NCBI RefSeq assembly: GCF_021401245.1
Contig: NZ_JACBFY010000006.1
Coordinates: forward strand, 434,001-498,000
DNA length: 64,000 bases
Reading direction: 5' to 3'
Origin: Pseudacidovorax sp. NFM-22
GTDB lineage: Bacteria; Pseudomonadota; Gammaproteobacteria; Burkholderiales; Burkholderiaceae_C
In this document: piece after piece, positions 16,626 to 24,955 of the stretch
Layout: every line of letters begins with the position of its first letter
Position numbering within the stretch: position 1 is the first letter of the stretch
Notes under the pieces: generated by a model
Seen by the model: the letters and a program-made list of their open reading frames with translations, nothing else
What the model was told of the DNA's origin: nothing
Database searches by the model: none
Program-made: the position numbers and the translations under genes

Positions 16626-19600
16626 TCAGGCTGCCGCCAGCTCCACCGGCCGCTGGCTGCGCAGCCAGCGCTCCAGTTCGGCCGGTGGCATCGGCCGGCC
16701 GAAGTGGAAGCCCTGCAGCTCGTCGCAGCGCGCGGCATGCAGCATCTGCGCATGCTCGGGCCGCTCCACGCCTTCGGCCACCACCCGCAGGCCCAGCGTG
16801 TGGCCCAGGCCGATGATGGCCCGCGCAATGGCCAGTTGTGCCGGGTCCTCCAGCATCTGCTGCACGAAGGAGCGGTCGATCTTGAGCTTGTCGATGGGGA
16901 AGCGGTTGAGGTAGTTGAGGTTCGAGTAGCCCGTGCCGAAGTCGTCGATGGACAGCGTCAGCCCCAGCGCCTTGAGGGCATGCAGCTGGGCCATGGTCTC
17001 CTCAGCCGTCTCCATCAGCGTGGACTCGGTCAGCTCCACCTCCAGGTGGGCGGGGTTGACCTGGTGGCGGGCCAGTGCCGTGCGCAGCACCTCGGGCACG
17101 CCGCTGGTGCGCAGTTGCACCGCCGACATGTTGAGCGAGACGGTCAGCTCGCCCAGCCCCGAGCGGCGCCAGGCATCGTGCTGGGCGCAGGCCTGCTGGA
17201 TCACCCAGTCGCCCAGCGCCACGATCTGGCCGCTTTCCTCGGCGATGGGGATGAACTCGGCCGGCGGCACGGCGCCCAGCTCGGGACTGTGCCAGCGCAG
17301 CAGCGCCTCCACGCCGATGGTGCGGCCGGTGTCCGCCTCGATGCGCGGCTGGTAGGCCAGCCACAGCTCGCCGCGTTCGATGGCGTGGCGCAGGCAGGAC
17401 TCCACCTGCTGGCGCTGCTGGGCCCGGGCATTCATGGCCGGCGTGAAGAAGCGAGCGGTGTCGCGGCCACTGGACTTGCTGTCGTACATCGCCATGTCGG
17501 CATGCCGCATCAGCGTGTCGATGTCGGCCCCGTCCTCCGGGTACATCGCCATGCCCACGCTGCACGACACGTACAGGCGCGAGCCGTGCACCTCGTGCGG
17601 CTCGCGCACGGCGGGCAGGATGCGCTGCTCCACCACCGCAGCCAGATCGTCGCTGCCGCGCACGCCGTCGAGGATGACCATGAACTCGTCGCCGCCCAGG
17701 CGGCTGACGGTGTCCACGGGCCGCACCGAGTCGGCGAAGCGCTGCGCCACCGAGCGCAACAGTGCATCGCCCACATGGTGGCCCAGCGAATCGTTGATGT
17801 TCTTGAAGCGGTCCAGGTCGATGAAGAGCACGCCCACGCCGCGGCCGGCGGACTGCGCCCGGTCGATGGCCTCGCGCAGCCGCTCGGCACACAGGGAGCG
17901 GTTGGGCAGGCCGGTGAGCACGTCGTGCAGCGCCAGGTAGCGGATGCGCTCCTCGCTGCGCTTGCGGTCGCTGATGTCGATGGAGGTGAAGATGTAGTGC
18001 GAGATGCGGTCCGGCCCGTCGCGCACCACGCTGGCCACGATCCAGGCCGGGTAGGCATGGCCGTCGCGGCGGCGCATCAGCACCTCGCCCTGCCAGGCGC
18101 CGCGCTTGTCCAGCGCCGGCCACAGCGTGCGCAGGTGGGCGCCGTCGTCGGCCAGCAGCAGGGCCGGGCTCTGGCCGACCAGGTCGGCCAGGTCGTGCCC
18201 GGTGCCGCGGCACAGCGCGTTGTTCACGGTGATGATGTCGTGCTCGGCATTGATGATCAGGATGCCTTCGGACGAGGCCTCGAACACCTTGGCCCACAGC
18301 TTGAGCCGCTGCTCCATGTGCTTGAGCTGGTTGATCGGCGTGAAGGCGGTGAGCATCGCCTCCTGGCCCTGGTAGTGGATCAGCCGGGCCGACAGCACCG
18401 CCCAGCCGGGCGCGCCGCCGCCCTGCCAGCGCACCTCGAATTCGTCCACGGCGCGGCGGTCGGCCAGCTGCTGGAAGAAGCGGGCGCGCACGCCGGGCTC
18501 CAGCCCCTGGGCCCACGGATCCTGCGAGCGGCCGCCCAGCCAGGCCTGCGCCGGCGCATTGGCGTTGAGCACCTCGTGGCCCGGAATGGCCGTGACCATC
18601 AGCGGGATCGGGATCGATTCGACCAGCTCGCGCTGGGCATCCGCCGCCCGTGCCGAGGCCGCTAGCTCCTGCTGGATGCGGCGCTCGCGGTCGAGCTGGG
18701 CCAGCATGTCGTTGAAGCCCACCACCAGGCGGCCGATCTCGTCGTTGCTGTGCCAGCTGGCGCGCAGCGTGTGGTCGCCGGTGCGGCGCACCGTGTCCAC
18801 CACGTCCGACAGGCGGCGCAGCGGCTTGGAGATCTGCCGCGCCACATAGAACACCGCGCTCAGGATCAAGAGCAGCAGGAACAGCGCCGTGCCCAGGTGC
18901 AGCCACATGCGGGTGAAGAAGCCGTGTTCGCGCACGGCGAGCAGCGTGCTCATCTCGCGGCTGGTGGCGCTCCAGGCCTCGTCCAGCCGGGCGAACAGCG
19001 CCTGCTGGGCGGGGTCGAAGGCGGCCAGCGGTGCGCTGTCCTGCTCCTGGGCCGCGCGGGCAGCGCGGCGGAAGTCCTCGATGGCGGCCAGCAGCCGGCC
19101 GCGGGAAGCATCCAGCGCGCCGGCCAGCGGACCCCGCGCGGCGGCGAAGGCCTCGCCGTAGTCGCTGCGGATGGCGGCGGCCACGGTGTCGAGCCGGCCC
19201 TCCAGGATGAAGAAGCGCGTGTTCGATTCCGTCCGCTCCAGGGGCGTGCGGGTCTGGCGGTGGGCGACGAGCTGGCTGCGCATGGCCGCGCCCAGCTCCA
19301 TCAGCTCCGGAAAGCGCAGGAGCAGCAGCGACATGGTGTAGTAGCTGTCCAGGTCCGGATCGAGGATCAGGTTGGACTGGTTGCCCACGCGCGTGACCAG
19401 CGCCCGGCCGCTCTCCAGCGCCTCCCGGGCCGCCGCGTCGCGCTCGGGCTGCGGCGCCCGCCTCCAGGCCTGCGCATCCTGGCGGAAGTGGCGGCTGGCC
19501 TCGGCGCTTTGCATGCCTTCGCCCCAGTGCCGCTCGACGCGCGCCAGCGTGGCGTCGTCGGCCGCCCGCGCGCCCTGCCAGCCGGCCAGCGCCATGAGGG

Positions 19601-19787
19601 TGGGTCGCACGCCGTCGATGTAGGCCGTGCCCGCGGCTTCCTTGCGGCCGAAATCGATGGCGATGAACTTCTCGTTGATCAGGATGCCGCTGATGAAGAT
19701 CACCGCCGTGAGGTCCAGCAGGTAGATCACCAGGAGCTTGCGGCCGACGCTGAGCCGTCCGAGGCGGCGCGAAAGAAAGTTCAACAT
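16626..19787 (-). CDS. Membrane GGDEF-EAL protein (c-di-GMP synthesis and hydrolysis)
   Basis: 1053-residue bifunctional cyclic-di-GMP protein. A first membrane segment (about 18-40), a largely helical periplasmic sensor (about 41-290, four-helix-bundle style), a second segment (about 297-318), HAMP (about 319-372), two PAS-like domains (about 385-480 and 497-610), GGDEF (about 615-780) and EAL (about 800-1045). The diguanylate-cyclase site RLGGDEF is intact, with a product-inhibition site RPVD five residues ahead. The EAL side shows VEALLRW, NMSAVQL, DDFGTGYSN, KIDRSF and AEGVE, so phosphodiesterase residues also look complete. Start at 19787 chosen because it opens the first membrane segment. 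Input signal unknown. Confidence 0.92.
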   Translation of the reverse strand: MLNFLSRRLGRLSVGRKLLVIYLLDLTAVIFISGILINEKFIAIDFGRKEAAGTAYIDGVRPTLMALAGWQGARAADDATLARVERHWGEGMQSAEASRHFRQDAQAWRRAPQPERDAAAREALESGRALVTRVGNQSNLILDPDLDSYYTMSLLLLRFPELMELGAAMRSQLVAHRQTRTPLERTESNTRFFILEGRLDTVAAAIRSDYGEAFAAARGPLAGALDASRGRLLAAIEDFRRAARAAQEQDSAPLAAFDPAQQALFARLDEAWSATSREMSTLLAVREHGFFTRMWLHLGTALFLLLLILSAVFYVARQISKPLRRLSDVVDTVRRTGDHTLRASWHSNDEIGRLVVGFNDMLAQLDRERRIQQELAASARAADAQRELVESIPIPLMVTAIPGHEVLNANAPAQAWLGGRSQDPWAQGLEPGVRARFFQQLADRRAVDEFEVRWQGGGAPGWAVLSARLIHYQGQEAMLTAFTPINQLKHMEQRLKLWAKVFEASSEGILIINAEHDIITVNNALCRGTGHDLADLVGQSPALLLADDGAHLRTLWPALDKRGAWQGEVLMRRRDGHAYPAWIVASVVRDGPDRISHYIFTSIDISDRKRSEERIRYLALHDVLTGLPNRSLCAERLREAIDRAQSAGRGVGVLFIDLDRFKNINDSLGHHVGDALLRSVAQRFADSVRPVDTVSRLGGDEFMVILDGVRGSDDLAAVVEQRILPAVREPHEVHGSRLYVSCSVGMAMYPEDGADIDTLMRHADMAMYDSKSSGRDTARFFTPAMNARAQQRQQVESCLRHAIERGELWLAYQPRIEADTGRTIGVEALLRWHSPELGAVPPAEFIPIAEESGQIVALGDWVIQQACAQHDAWRRSGLGELTVSLNMSAVQLRTSGVPEVLRTALARHQVNPAHLEVELTESTLMETAEETMAQLHALKALGLTLSIDDFGTGYSNLNYLNRFPIDKLKIDRSFVQQMLEDPAQLAIARAIIGLGHTLGLRVVAEGVERPEHAQMLHAARCDELQGFHFGRPMPPAELERWLRSQRPVELAAA

Positions 19788-19893
19788 GAGGGATGCTTTG
19801 GACACAATTTCTTGCAAATTGCGTGCCGCGGCCTTGCCCCATGCTGGTGCATCGCCGACGCCCGGTTGCACCACCGGGCACCCGAGGGAGGTG

Positions 19894-20613
19894 TCAGCGC
19901 GACATGTACAGCTGCGGATCGACCGCCACACCCTGGCGTCGGATCTCGAAGTGCAGGCGGCTTTCTTCGCCCGCATCGCCGTCGTCGATCTCGGCGATCA
20001 CCTCGCCCTGGCGGACCATCTGCTGCTCGCGCACGCGGATGTTGCGCACATGGGCATAGGCGCTGATCACCTGGCCGCCGTGTTCCACGATCACCGTGCG
20101 GCCGTAACCTGCCAGCTCGGTGCCGACGAAGGCCACCTTGCCGTCGGCGGCCACGGCCACCGGATCGCCGGCATGGCCGGCGATGTCGACGCCCTTGTTC
20201 TGTTCGCCATCGAAGGCCTGGAGCACGGCGCCGGGTGCTGGCGCGGCAAAGCGCGGCATCTCGCCGGGCGTGGCGCTCAGGGCGGCAGCGCCGGCCGCGG
20301 CCGGGGCGGCGCGGCGGGCGACCGAACGGCCCTTCTTGCCGGGGGCTGGTCGGCCCCGCGCGCTCGTCCCGCGGGTGGCCTGCGCGGGTTTGGCCCGCCC
20401 GGCGCTGCGTGCCGGCGCGGCCTGTCTGGACTTGGAGGCGGCCGGCTTGGAAGCGGCGGGTTTCGAGGATTTGGCCGGCGTGTGGCTGGCCGGGGCGGCC
20501 ATGGCAAGGCTGGCCGCGAGCATCAGGCTGCCGCCCAGCAGGGCGGCCCAGCCCGCCGACAGCGGGCGCGGCGGCCGCGGGCGGCGGCGCAGCAATGAAA
20601 TGGGATTGAACAT
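19894..20613 (-). CDS. NlpD-like periplasmic LytM (M23) protein, degenerate active site
   Basis: 239 residues: a membrane/signal segment (about 19-40), a long basic Ala/Pro/Lys/Ser-rich linker (about 41-115) and a C-terminal LytM domain (about 125-239). The domain closely parallels that of NlpD and EnvC: NKGVDIAG, GYGRTVIVEHGG, SAYAHVRNIRVREQQMV and RLHFEIRRQGVAVDP. The zinc ligands of active M23 peptidases are replaced: there is no His before GVD, and the HxH pair reads RLH. NlpD itself is non-catalytic and activates amidases at the division site, so the same role is likely here. Unlike NlpD it has no LysM domain and no lipobox. Confidence 0.82.
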   Translation of the reverse strand: MFNPISLLRRRPRPPRPLSAGWAALLGGSLMLAASLAMAAPASHTPAKSSKPAASKPAASKSRQAAPARSAGRAKPAQATRGTSARGRPAPGKKGRSVARRAAPAAAGAAALSATPGEMPRFAAPAPGAVLQAFDGEQNKGVDIAGHAGDPVAVAADGKVAFVGTELAGYGRTVIVEHGGQVISAYAHVRNIRVREQQMVRQGEVIAEIDDGDAGEESRLHFEIRRQGVAVDPQLYMSR

Positions 20614-20693
20614 GGGGCGCTTGGAGCGATTGGCGGGCCGAGGGTTCAGCGTCGCGCGGTTCGGGAGCGTGCGGAACGCATGCCGGGATGTTC

Positions 20694-22442
20694 TCAGGCC
20701 GAGGCGCCGGCGACCTGCGCCGCGAGCGTCGGGTGGCGGGCCAGCACGGCCTCGCGCGGGCCGGCGTCCGCCACCCGCCCGGCCTCCATCAGCACGACGG
20801 TGTCGAAGCGGCCGAGCAGGGCGAGCCGGTGGATGGAGGCGACCACGCAGGCCTGCGGAAAGGCGGCGGAGAGGCGGTCGAGCACCTGGGCCTCGGTGGC
20901 GGCGTCGAGGGCGCTGGTGGGCTCGTCCAGCAGCAGCAGGGAGCTGCCGGCCGCGGCCAGCGCGCCGCGCGCCAGGGCCAGGCGCTGCCGCTGGCCACCG
21001 GAAAGGTTGAAGCCGCGCTCGGTGAGCGGGCTGTCCAGGCCTTGTGGCAGGCGCGCCAGCACCTCATCGAAGGCGCTGGCCGCGGCGGCGGCCTGCAGCT
21101 CGGCCTCAGGCCGGGCGTCGCCGAAGTCCAGGTTCTCGCGCACGCTGGCCTCGAAGACCTCGGCCTCCTGCGGAATCAGGGTGGCCATCTGGCGCAGGCT
21201 GGCCCAATCGGCCGGGCGGCCGTCCAGCAGCAGCGACCCCGCCTGGGGCGCGTACAGCCCGGCCAGCACGCGCAGCAGCGTGCTCTTGCCGCCGCCGCTC
21301 GGGCCCACCAGCGCCACCCGGCTGCCGCGCCGCAACTGCAGGTCGATGCCCTGCAGGCCATGGCCGCGGCTGCCGTCGGCATAGCGCCACTGCATCGCCT
21401 CCAGCGAAAGCGTCGCCCAGGCGGCTTGCGCATCCACCGGCGGCACGGGCTGCGACGGGTCGCCCGGGGCGTCCCAGATCGGCGCGGCGCTGCCCCAGTC
21501 GGTGTGCATGCGCGCAAAGCTCTGGAAGTTGGCCGCCATCGAGCCCACCACCGACGCCGCCTGCTGTGCGTACTGGTAGATCATGAACACGGTACCCAGC
21601 ATCACCGGCTGGCCGGGCACCCGGTTCTGCCAAACGTATTCCATGACCAGCGCCCAGGTCAGGCCCAGGCCCAGCAGGTCGACGGTGAACCACTTGCCCT
21701 CGTTGACCACCACCGCCCGCTTGAGCGGCGCCGACACCGCGCCCATGCGCCGGCCGAGCAGCCGGCGCGAAGCCGCCTGCAGCCGCAGGCCGATCACCGT
21801 GCCGGCATTGCCGATGAAGTCGAACAGCGCCGCGGCATAGCGCCGGTCGGCGTCGTTCTCGGCGCGGGCCAGCTGCATCAGCGTGCGGTCGAAGCGCACG
21901 ATGACGAACGCGATGGCGACGAAGCCCACCAATGCGATCAGCCCGCTCGCCGGCGCCAGCAGCGCCAGGGCCACCAGCGGCCCGACGAAGCTGAAGGCGT
22001 TCTGCACGTAGACGAACTGGTTCTGCGTGAAGTCCGACAACGCGCGGCTGGCCTGGTGCACGCGGTGCTGCAGCTCGCCGGAATGGTGGCCGTCGCGCCA
22101 GACCAGCGGCGCGGCCGCGATGCGGGCATAGAGCTGGTCCGCCACCCGTTCGCGCACGCGCAGGCCCACGTTGCGCTCCAGCACGCGGCCGGGGCCGTGC
22201 AGCATCCACGAGACGAGGTAGATGGCCAGCAGCAGCAGGATCCAGCGGCCCGAGCCGGCGATGTCGCCGCGCTGCAGCGTGTCGATGGCGCGGCCGGCCA
22301 GCCAGGGCAGGGTCAGGCGGATGAGCTGCGAGGCCGAGATGAGCGTGGTCGCGCCCACCAGGTGCGTGCGCACGCCCTCGGCATGGCGCCAGAGCGCCCG
22401 GTAGAGCTCGCGGACGGCGCGGGCGGGGGACGACGTCGCCAT
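20694..22442 (-). CDS. ABC exporter, fused membrane and ATPase domains
   Basis: 582-residue half-transporter of the ABCB type. Six membrane helices in the N-terminal 310 residues (ABC_membrane fold, e.g. LPWLAGRAIDTLQRGDIAG and a coupling-helix region around VHQASRALSDF), then the nucleotide-binding domain: Walker A GPSGGGKST, Q-loop LIPQEAEVF, signature NLSGGQRQRLALAR, Walker B LLLLDEPTSALD, and H-loop His in ASIHRL. Such proteins work as homodimers exporting lipids, peptides or drugs; substrate not predictable. It sits immediately upstream of nothing obvious on its strand and follows creA by 12 nt, so it may be the last gene of the nudix-creA-ABC run. Confidence 0.88.
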   Translation of the reverse strand: MATSSPARAVRELYRALWRHAEGVRTHLVGATTLISASQLIRLTLPWLAGRAIDTLQRGDIAGSGRWILLLLAIYLVSWMLHGPGRVLERNVGLRVRERVADQLYARIAAAPLVWRDGHHSGELQHRVHQASRALSDFTQNQFVYVQNAFSFVGPLVALALLAPASGLIALVGFVAIAFVIVRFDRTLMQLARAENDADRRYAAALFDFIGNAGTVIGLRLQAASRRLLGRRMGAVSAPLKRAVVVNEGKWFTVDLLGLGLTWALVMEYVWQNRVPGQPVMLGTVFMIYQYAQQAASVVGSMAANFQSFARMHTDWGSAAPIWDAPGDPSQPVPPVDAQAAWATLSLEAMQWRYADGSRGHGLQGIDLQLRRGSRVALVGPSGGGKSTLLRVLAGLYAPQAGSLLLDGRPADWASLRQMATLIPQEAEVFEASVRENLDFGDARPEAELQAAAAASAFDEVLARLPQGLDSPLTERGFNLSGGQRQRLALARGALAAAGSSLLLLDEPTSALDAATEAQVLDRLSAAFPQACVVASIHRLALLGRFDTVVLMEAGRVADAGPREAVLARHPTLAAQVAGASA

Positions 22443-22454
22443 CGCCGCGCGGCC

Positions 22455-22931
22455 TCACTTCATCGGAATGAGCGTGCCACGGTCCACCGGCACGGCGGTG
22501 ACCGCATTGGTGGGCGAGCCGTTGATCAGCTTGTCGGAGTAGGTGAGGTAGACCAGCGTGTTGCGCTTGGCATCGACCATGCGCACCACGCGCAACCGCT
22601 TGAACAGGATCGACTGCCGCTCGCTGTAGACCTCTTCCTGCTGCGGCAGCGGCTGGGCGATGGCGATGGGGCCGACCTGGCGGCAGGCGATGGAGGCCTC
22701 GGCCTTGTCCTCGGCCAGACCCACGGCGCCCGACAGGCCGCCGGTGCGGGCGCGCGACACATAGCAGGTCACGCCCGTGACCTTGGGGTCGTCATAGGCC
22801 TCGACCACCACCTTGTGGTCCGGGCCGATGAGCTTGAAGGCGGTGCTGACTTCGCCGACCTTGGTGTTCTGGGCGTGGGCCAGGCCGGCACCGGCCAACA
22901 GCAGCAGGGGCAGGAGCAGCGGTGCGCGCAT
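22455..22931 (-). CDS. creA: CreA family periplasmic protein
   Basis: 158 residues with a signal peptide (about 1-21, cleaved after LAHA). The body has all conserved CreA stretches: KVGEVSTAFKLIGPDHKVVVEAYDDPKV, the pair of cysteines around VTCYVSRA and ASIACRQVGPI, EEVYSERQSILFKRLRVVRM and LVYLTYSDKLINGSPTNAV (quoted here only in part of each conserved block). The family is widespread in Proteobacteria; role unknown despite its E. coli location next to creBC. The ATG shares a base with the stop of the nudix gene upstream (TGATG), so the two are probably coupled. Confidence 0.88.
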   Translation of the reverse strand: MRAPLLLPLLLLAGAGLAHAQNTKVGEVSTAFKLIGPDHKVVVEAYDDPKVTGVTCYVSRARTGGLSGAVGLAEDKAEASIACRQVGPIAIAQPLPQQEEVYSERQSILFKRLRVVRMVDAKRNTLVYLTYSDKLINGSPTNAVTAVPVDRGTLIPMK

Positions 22932-23479
22932 CACTGGATGTCCAGGGTGTGGAACTGGAAGCGGCCGGCGCGCCGGTCCTCGAAGAAGCAGCGCAGCGCC
23001 TCGCGCACGGTGCGGAAGGCGATCTCGTCCCAGGGGATCTCGTCTTCCTCGAACAGGCGCGCCTCGATGGTCTCGTGGCCCGGGTCGAAGCGCTCGCTCT
23101 GCAGCTCGGCCAGGTAGAACAGGTGCACCTGGCCGACGCGCATCACGTTCATGAGGGCGAAGAGCTCGCCCATCTTGAACTGGGCCCCGGCCTCTTCGAC
23201 CGTCTCGCGGGCGGCGCCGTCGGCGGTGGTTTCGCCCAGCTCCATGAAGCCGGCCGGCAGCGTCCACTTGCCCCAGCGCGGCTCGATGTTGCGCTTGCAC
23301 AGCAGCACGCGCGTGCCCAGCACCGGCACCGTGCCCACCACGTTCAGCGGGTTCTCGTAGTGGATGGTGCCGCAGGCCGGGCAGACGGCGCGCTCGCGCG
23401 TGTCGCCGTCGTCGGGCACGCGGTAGACCACCGCGGTGCCGCAGGCCTTGCAGTGCCGGATGCGGGGGCGTTCGAACAT
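22931..23479 (-). CDS. NUDIX hydrolase with N-terminal zinc ribbon
   Basis: 182 residues. A zinc-ribbon with two CxxC pairs (HCKACG near residue 9 and VCPACG near 34) precedes a nudix domain whose box GFMELGETTADGAARETVEEAG keeps the Glu residues for metal binding. This arrangement recalls NADH pyrophosphatase-type and ADP-ribose-type nudix enzymes that hydrolyse a nucleoside diphosphate linked to another moiety; the NudC SQPWPFPQS motif is absent, so NAD is not a secure substrate. Downstream creA overlaps its stop codon by one base. Confidence 0.87.
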   Translation of the reverse strand: MFERPRIRHCKACGTAVVYRVPDDGDTRERAVCPACGTIHYENPLNVVGTVPVLGTRVLLCKRNIEPRWGKWTLPAGFMELGETTADGAARETVEEAGAQFKMGELFALMNVMRVGQVHLFYLAELQSERFDPGHETIEARLFEEDEIPWDEIAFRTVREALRCFFEDRRAGRFQFHTLDIQ

Positions 23480-23504
23480 GGGGCGGCGGCTCCTCGGTGG
23501 TCGG

Positions 23505-24209
23505 TCAGCCGATGCGCACCGACAGGCGCGGCAGGCCGGCCACCTCGCCTTCGAGCAGATCGCCCTGCACGACGGCGGCCACGCCTTCGGGCGTGCCGGT
23601 GTAGATCAGGTCGCCGGGCTGCAGCTCCCAGGCGGCCGACAGGTGCTCGATGGTTTCGGCGATGTTCCAGATCAGCTGGCTCACGTTGCTGCGCTGGCGG
23701 TCGGCGCCATTGACCTGCAGCGAGATGGCCGCCTTCTCGATGTCGCCGGCCTCGGCCTTGGGCACGATCGGGCCGATGGGCGCGCTCTGCTCGAAGCTCT
23801 TGCCGATGTCCCAGGGGCGGCCCTGCTTCTTCATGTCGTTCTGCAGGTCGCGGCGGGTCATGTCCAGGCCCACGGCGTAGCCGAAGATGTGCTTGTGGGC
23901 ATCGGCCGCGGCGATGTTCTTGCCGCCGGTGCCGATGGCCACCACCAGCTCGATTTCGTGATGCAGGTTCTTGGTCAGCGTGGGGTAAGCCGCGGTGCCG
24001 GTGGTGCCGGCATCGACCACCACGGCCGCATCGGCCGGCTTCATGAAGAAGAAGGGCGGTTCGCGGCCGGTGAAGCCCATCTCCTTGGCATGCTCCTCGT
24101 AGTTGCGACCGACGCAGTAGATGCGATGGATCGGGAAGCGCGCGGCGCTGCCCGCCACGGGAACCGACACCACCGGTGCCGGCGCAAAGACGAAATCCTG
24201 GGAAGCCAT
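23505..24209 (-). CDS. Fumarylacetoacetate / fumarylpyruvate hydrolase family enzyme
   Basis: 234-residue FAH-superfamily hydrolase that cleaves a C-C bond in a beta-diketo acid from aromatic ring cleavage. Visible family features: IYCVGRNYEEHAKEMG, FFMKPADA, the metal-binding acidic residues in NLHHEIELVVAIG, the Asp in GYAVGLDMTRRDLQ, and IYTGTPEGVAAV. Length and the YCVGRNY stretch are closer to fumarylpyruvate hydrolases (NagK type) than to long FahA enzymes. It is divergent, 76 bp apart, from an isomerase of the zeta-GST type, the enzyme that makes fumaryl-pyruvate or fumaryl-acetoacetate, which supports this role. No ring-cleavage dioxygenase is present nearby. It could instead be an oxaloacetate-type hydrolase. 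Confidence 0.85.
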   Translation of the reverse strand: MASQDFVFAPAPVVSVPVAGSAARFPIHRIYCVGRNYEEHAKEMGFTGREPPFFFMKPADAAVVVDAGTTGTAAYPTLTKNLHHEIELVVAIGTGGKNIAAADAHKHIFGYAVGLDMTRRDLQNDMKKQGRPWDIGKSFEQSAPIGPIVPKAEAGDIEKAAISLQVNGADRQRSNVSQLIWNIAETIEHLSAAWELQPGDLIYTGTPEGVAAVVQGDLLEGEVAGLPRLSVRIG

Positions 24210-24285
24210 GGAGACTGCTCTTGGGAGGGTTGGGGAAGGGAAGGGCGAGTGTGCCAGAGGCGGCGCCGTCGTATGCTCGGCGACC

Positions 24286-24927
24286 ATGATCAAGCTGCAC
24301 AACTACTTTCGCTCCTCGGCCTCCTTCCGCGTGCGCATCGCCCTGCAGCTCAAGGGCCTGGCCTACGACTACGTGCCGGTGCACATCGCCCGCGGCGACC
24401 ACAAGACCGCGCCGTACGCGCAGATCTCGGCCGACCAGCTGGTGCCGCTGCTGGAGACCGACGACGGCCAGCGCTTTTCGCAGTCCATGGCGATCATCGA
24501 GTACCTGGACGAGCTGCATCCCGAGCCGGCCCTGCTGCCGCGCGACGCGGCCGCCCGCGCCCATGTGCGCGCGCTGGCGCAGTCCATCGCCTGCGAGATC
24601 CATCCGCTGAACAACCTGCGCGTGCTCAAGTACCTGGTGCGCGATCTCAAGGTGAGCGAAGAGGCCAAGAACGACTGGTACCGCCACTGGGTGCGCGACG
24701 GGCTGGTGGCCTTCGAGCGCCAGCTGGCCGCCTCGCCCGAAGGCCGCTTCTGCTGGGGCGACACGCCCACGCTGGCCGACTGCTGCCTGGTGCCGCAGAT
24801 CTTCAACGCCCGCCGCTTCGACAGCGACCTGTCGGGCCTGCCGCGCACCATGGCGGCGTACGACGCCTGCATGGAACTGCCGGCCTTCCAGGCGGCGCAG
24901 CCTTCGCAGTGTCCCGACGCGGAATGA
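24286..24927 (+). CDS. maiA: Maleylacetoacetate / maleylpyruvate isomerase (zeta-class GST)
   Basis: 213-residue GST-fold enzyme that uses glutathione to isomerise a maleyl to a fumaryl beta-diketo acid in tyrosine or gentisate breakdown. The N-terminal motif FRSSASFRVRIALQLKG matches zeta-GSTs, with Ala where many have Cys in SSCS. QLVPLLETDDG and SQSMAIIEYLDE form the glutathione site; the C-terminal domain has the zeta stretch IACEIHPLNNLRVLKYL and the N-cap motif PTLADCCLVPQ. The start at 24286 is directly before the fold. Whether it is MaiA or maleylpyruvate isomerase is undecided; the divergent FAH-family gene is its likely partner. Confidence 0.87.
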   Translation: MIKLHNYFRSSASFRVRIALQLKGLAYDYVPVHIARGDHKTAPYAQISADQLVPLLETDDGQRFSQSMAIIEYLDELHPEPALLPRDAAARAHVRALAQSIACEIHPLNNLRVLKYLVRDLKVSEEAKNDWYRHWVRDGLVAFERQLAASPEGRFCWGDTPTLADCCLVPQIFNARRFDSDLSGLPRTMAAYDACMELPAFQAAQPSQCPDAE

Positions 24928-24955
24928 GTCCGGCAGCCCAGGCCGGAGTGCGGGC

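Noticed and set aside
18660..19787. Frameshift or fusion in the GGDEF-EAL protein because of its length
   Set aside because: The frame is continuous and every expected domain is in order; the length is explained by a sensor plus two PAS domains.
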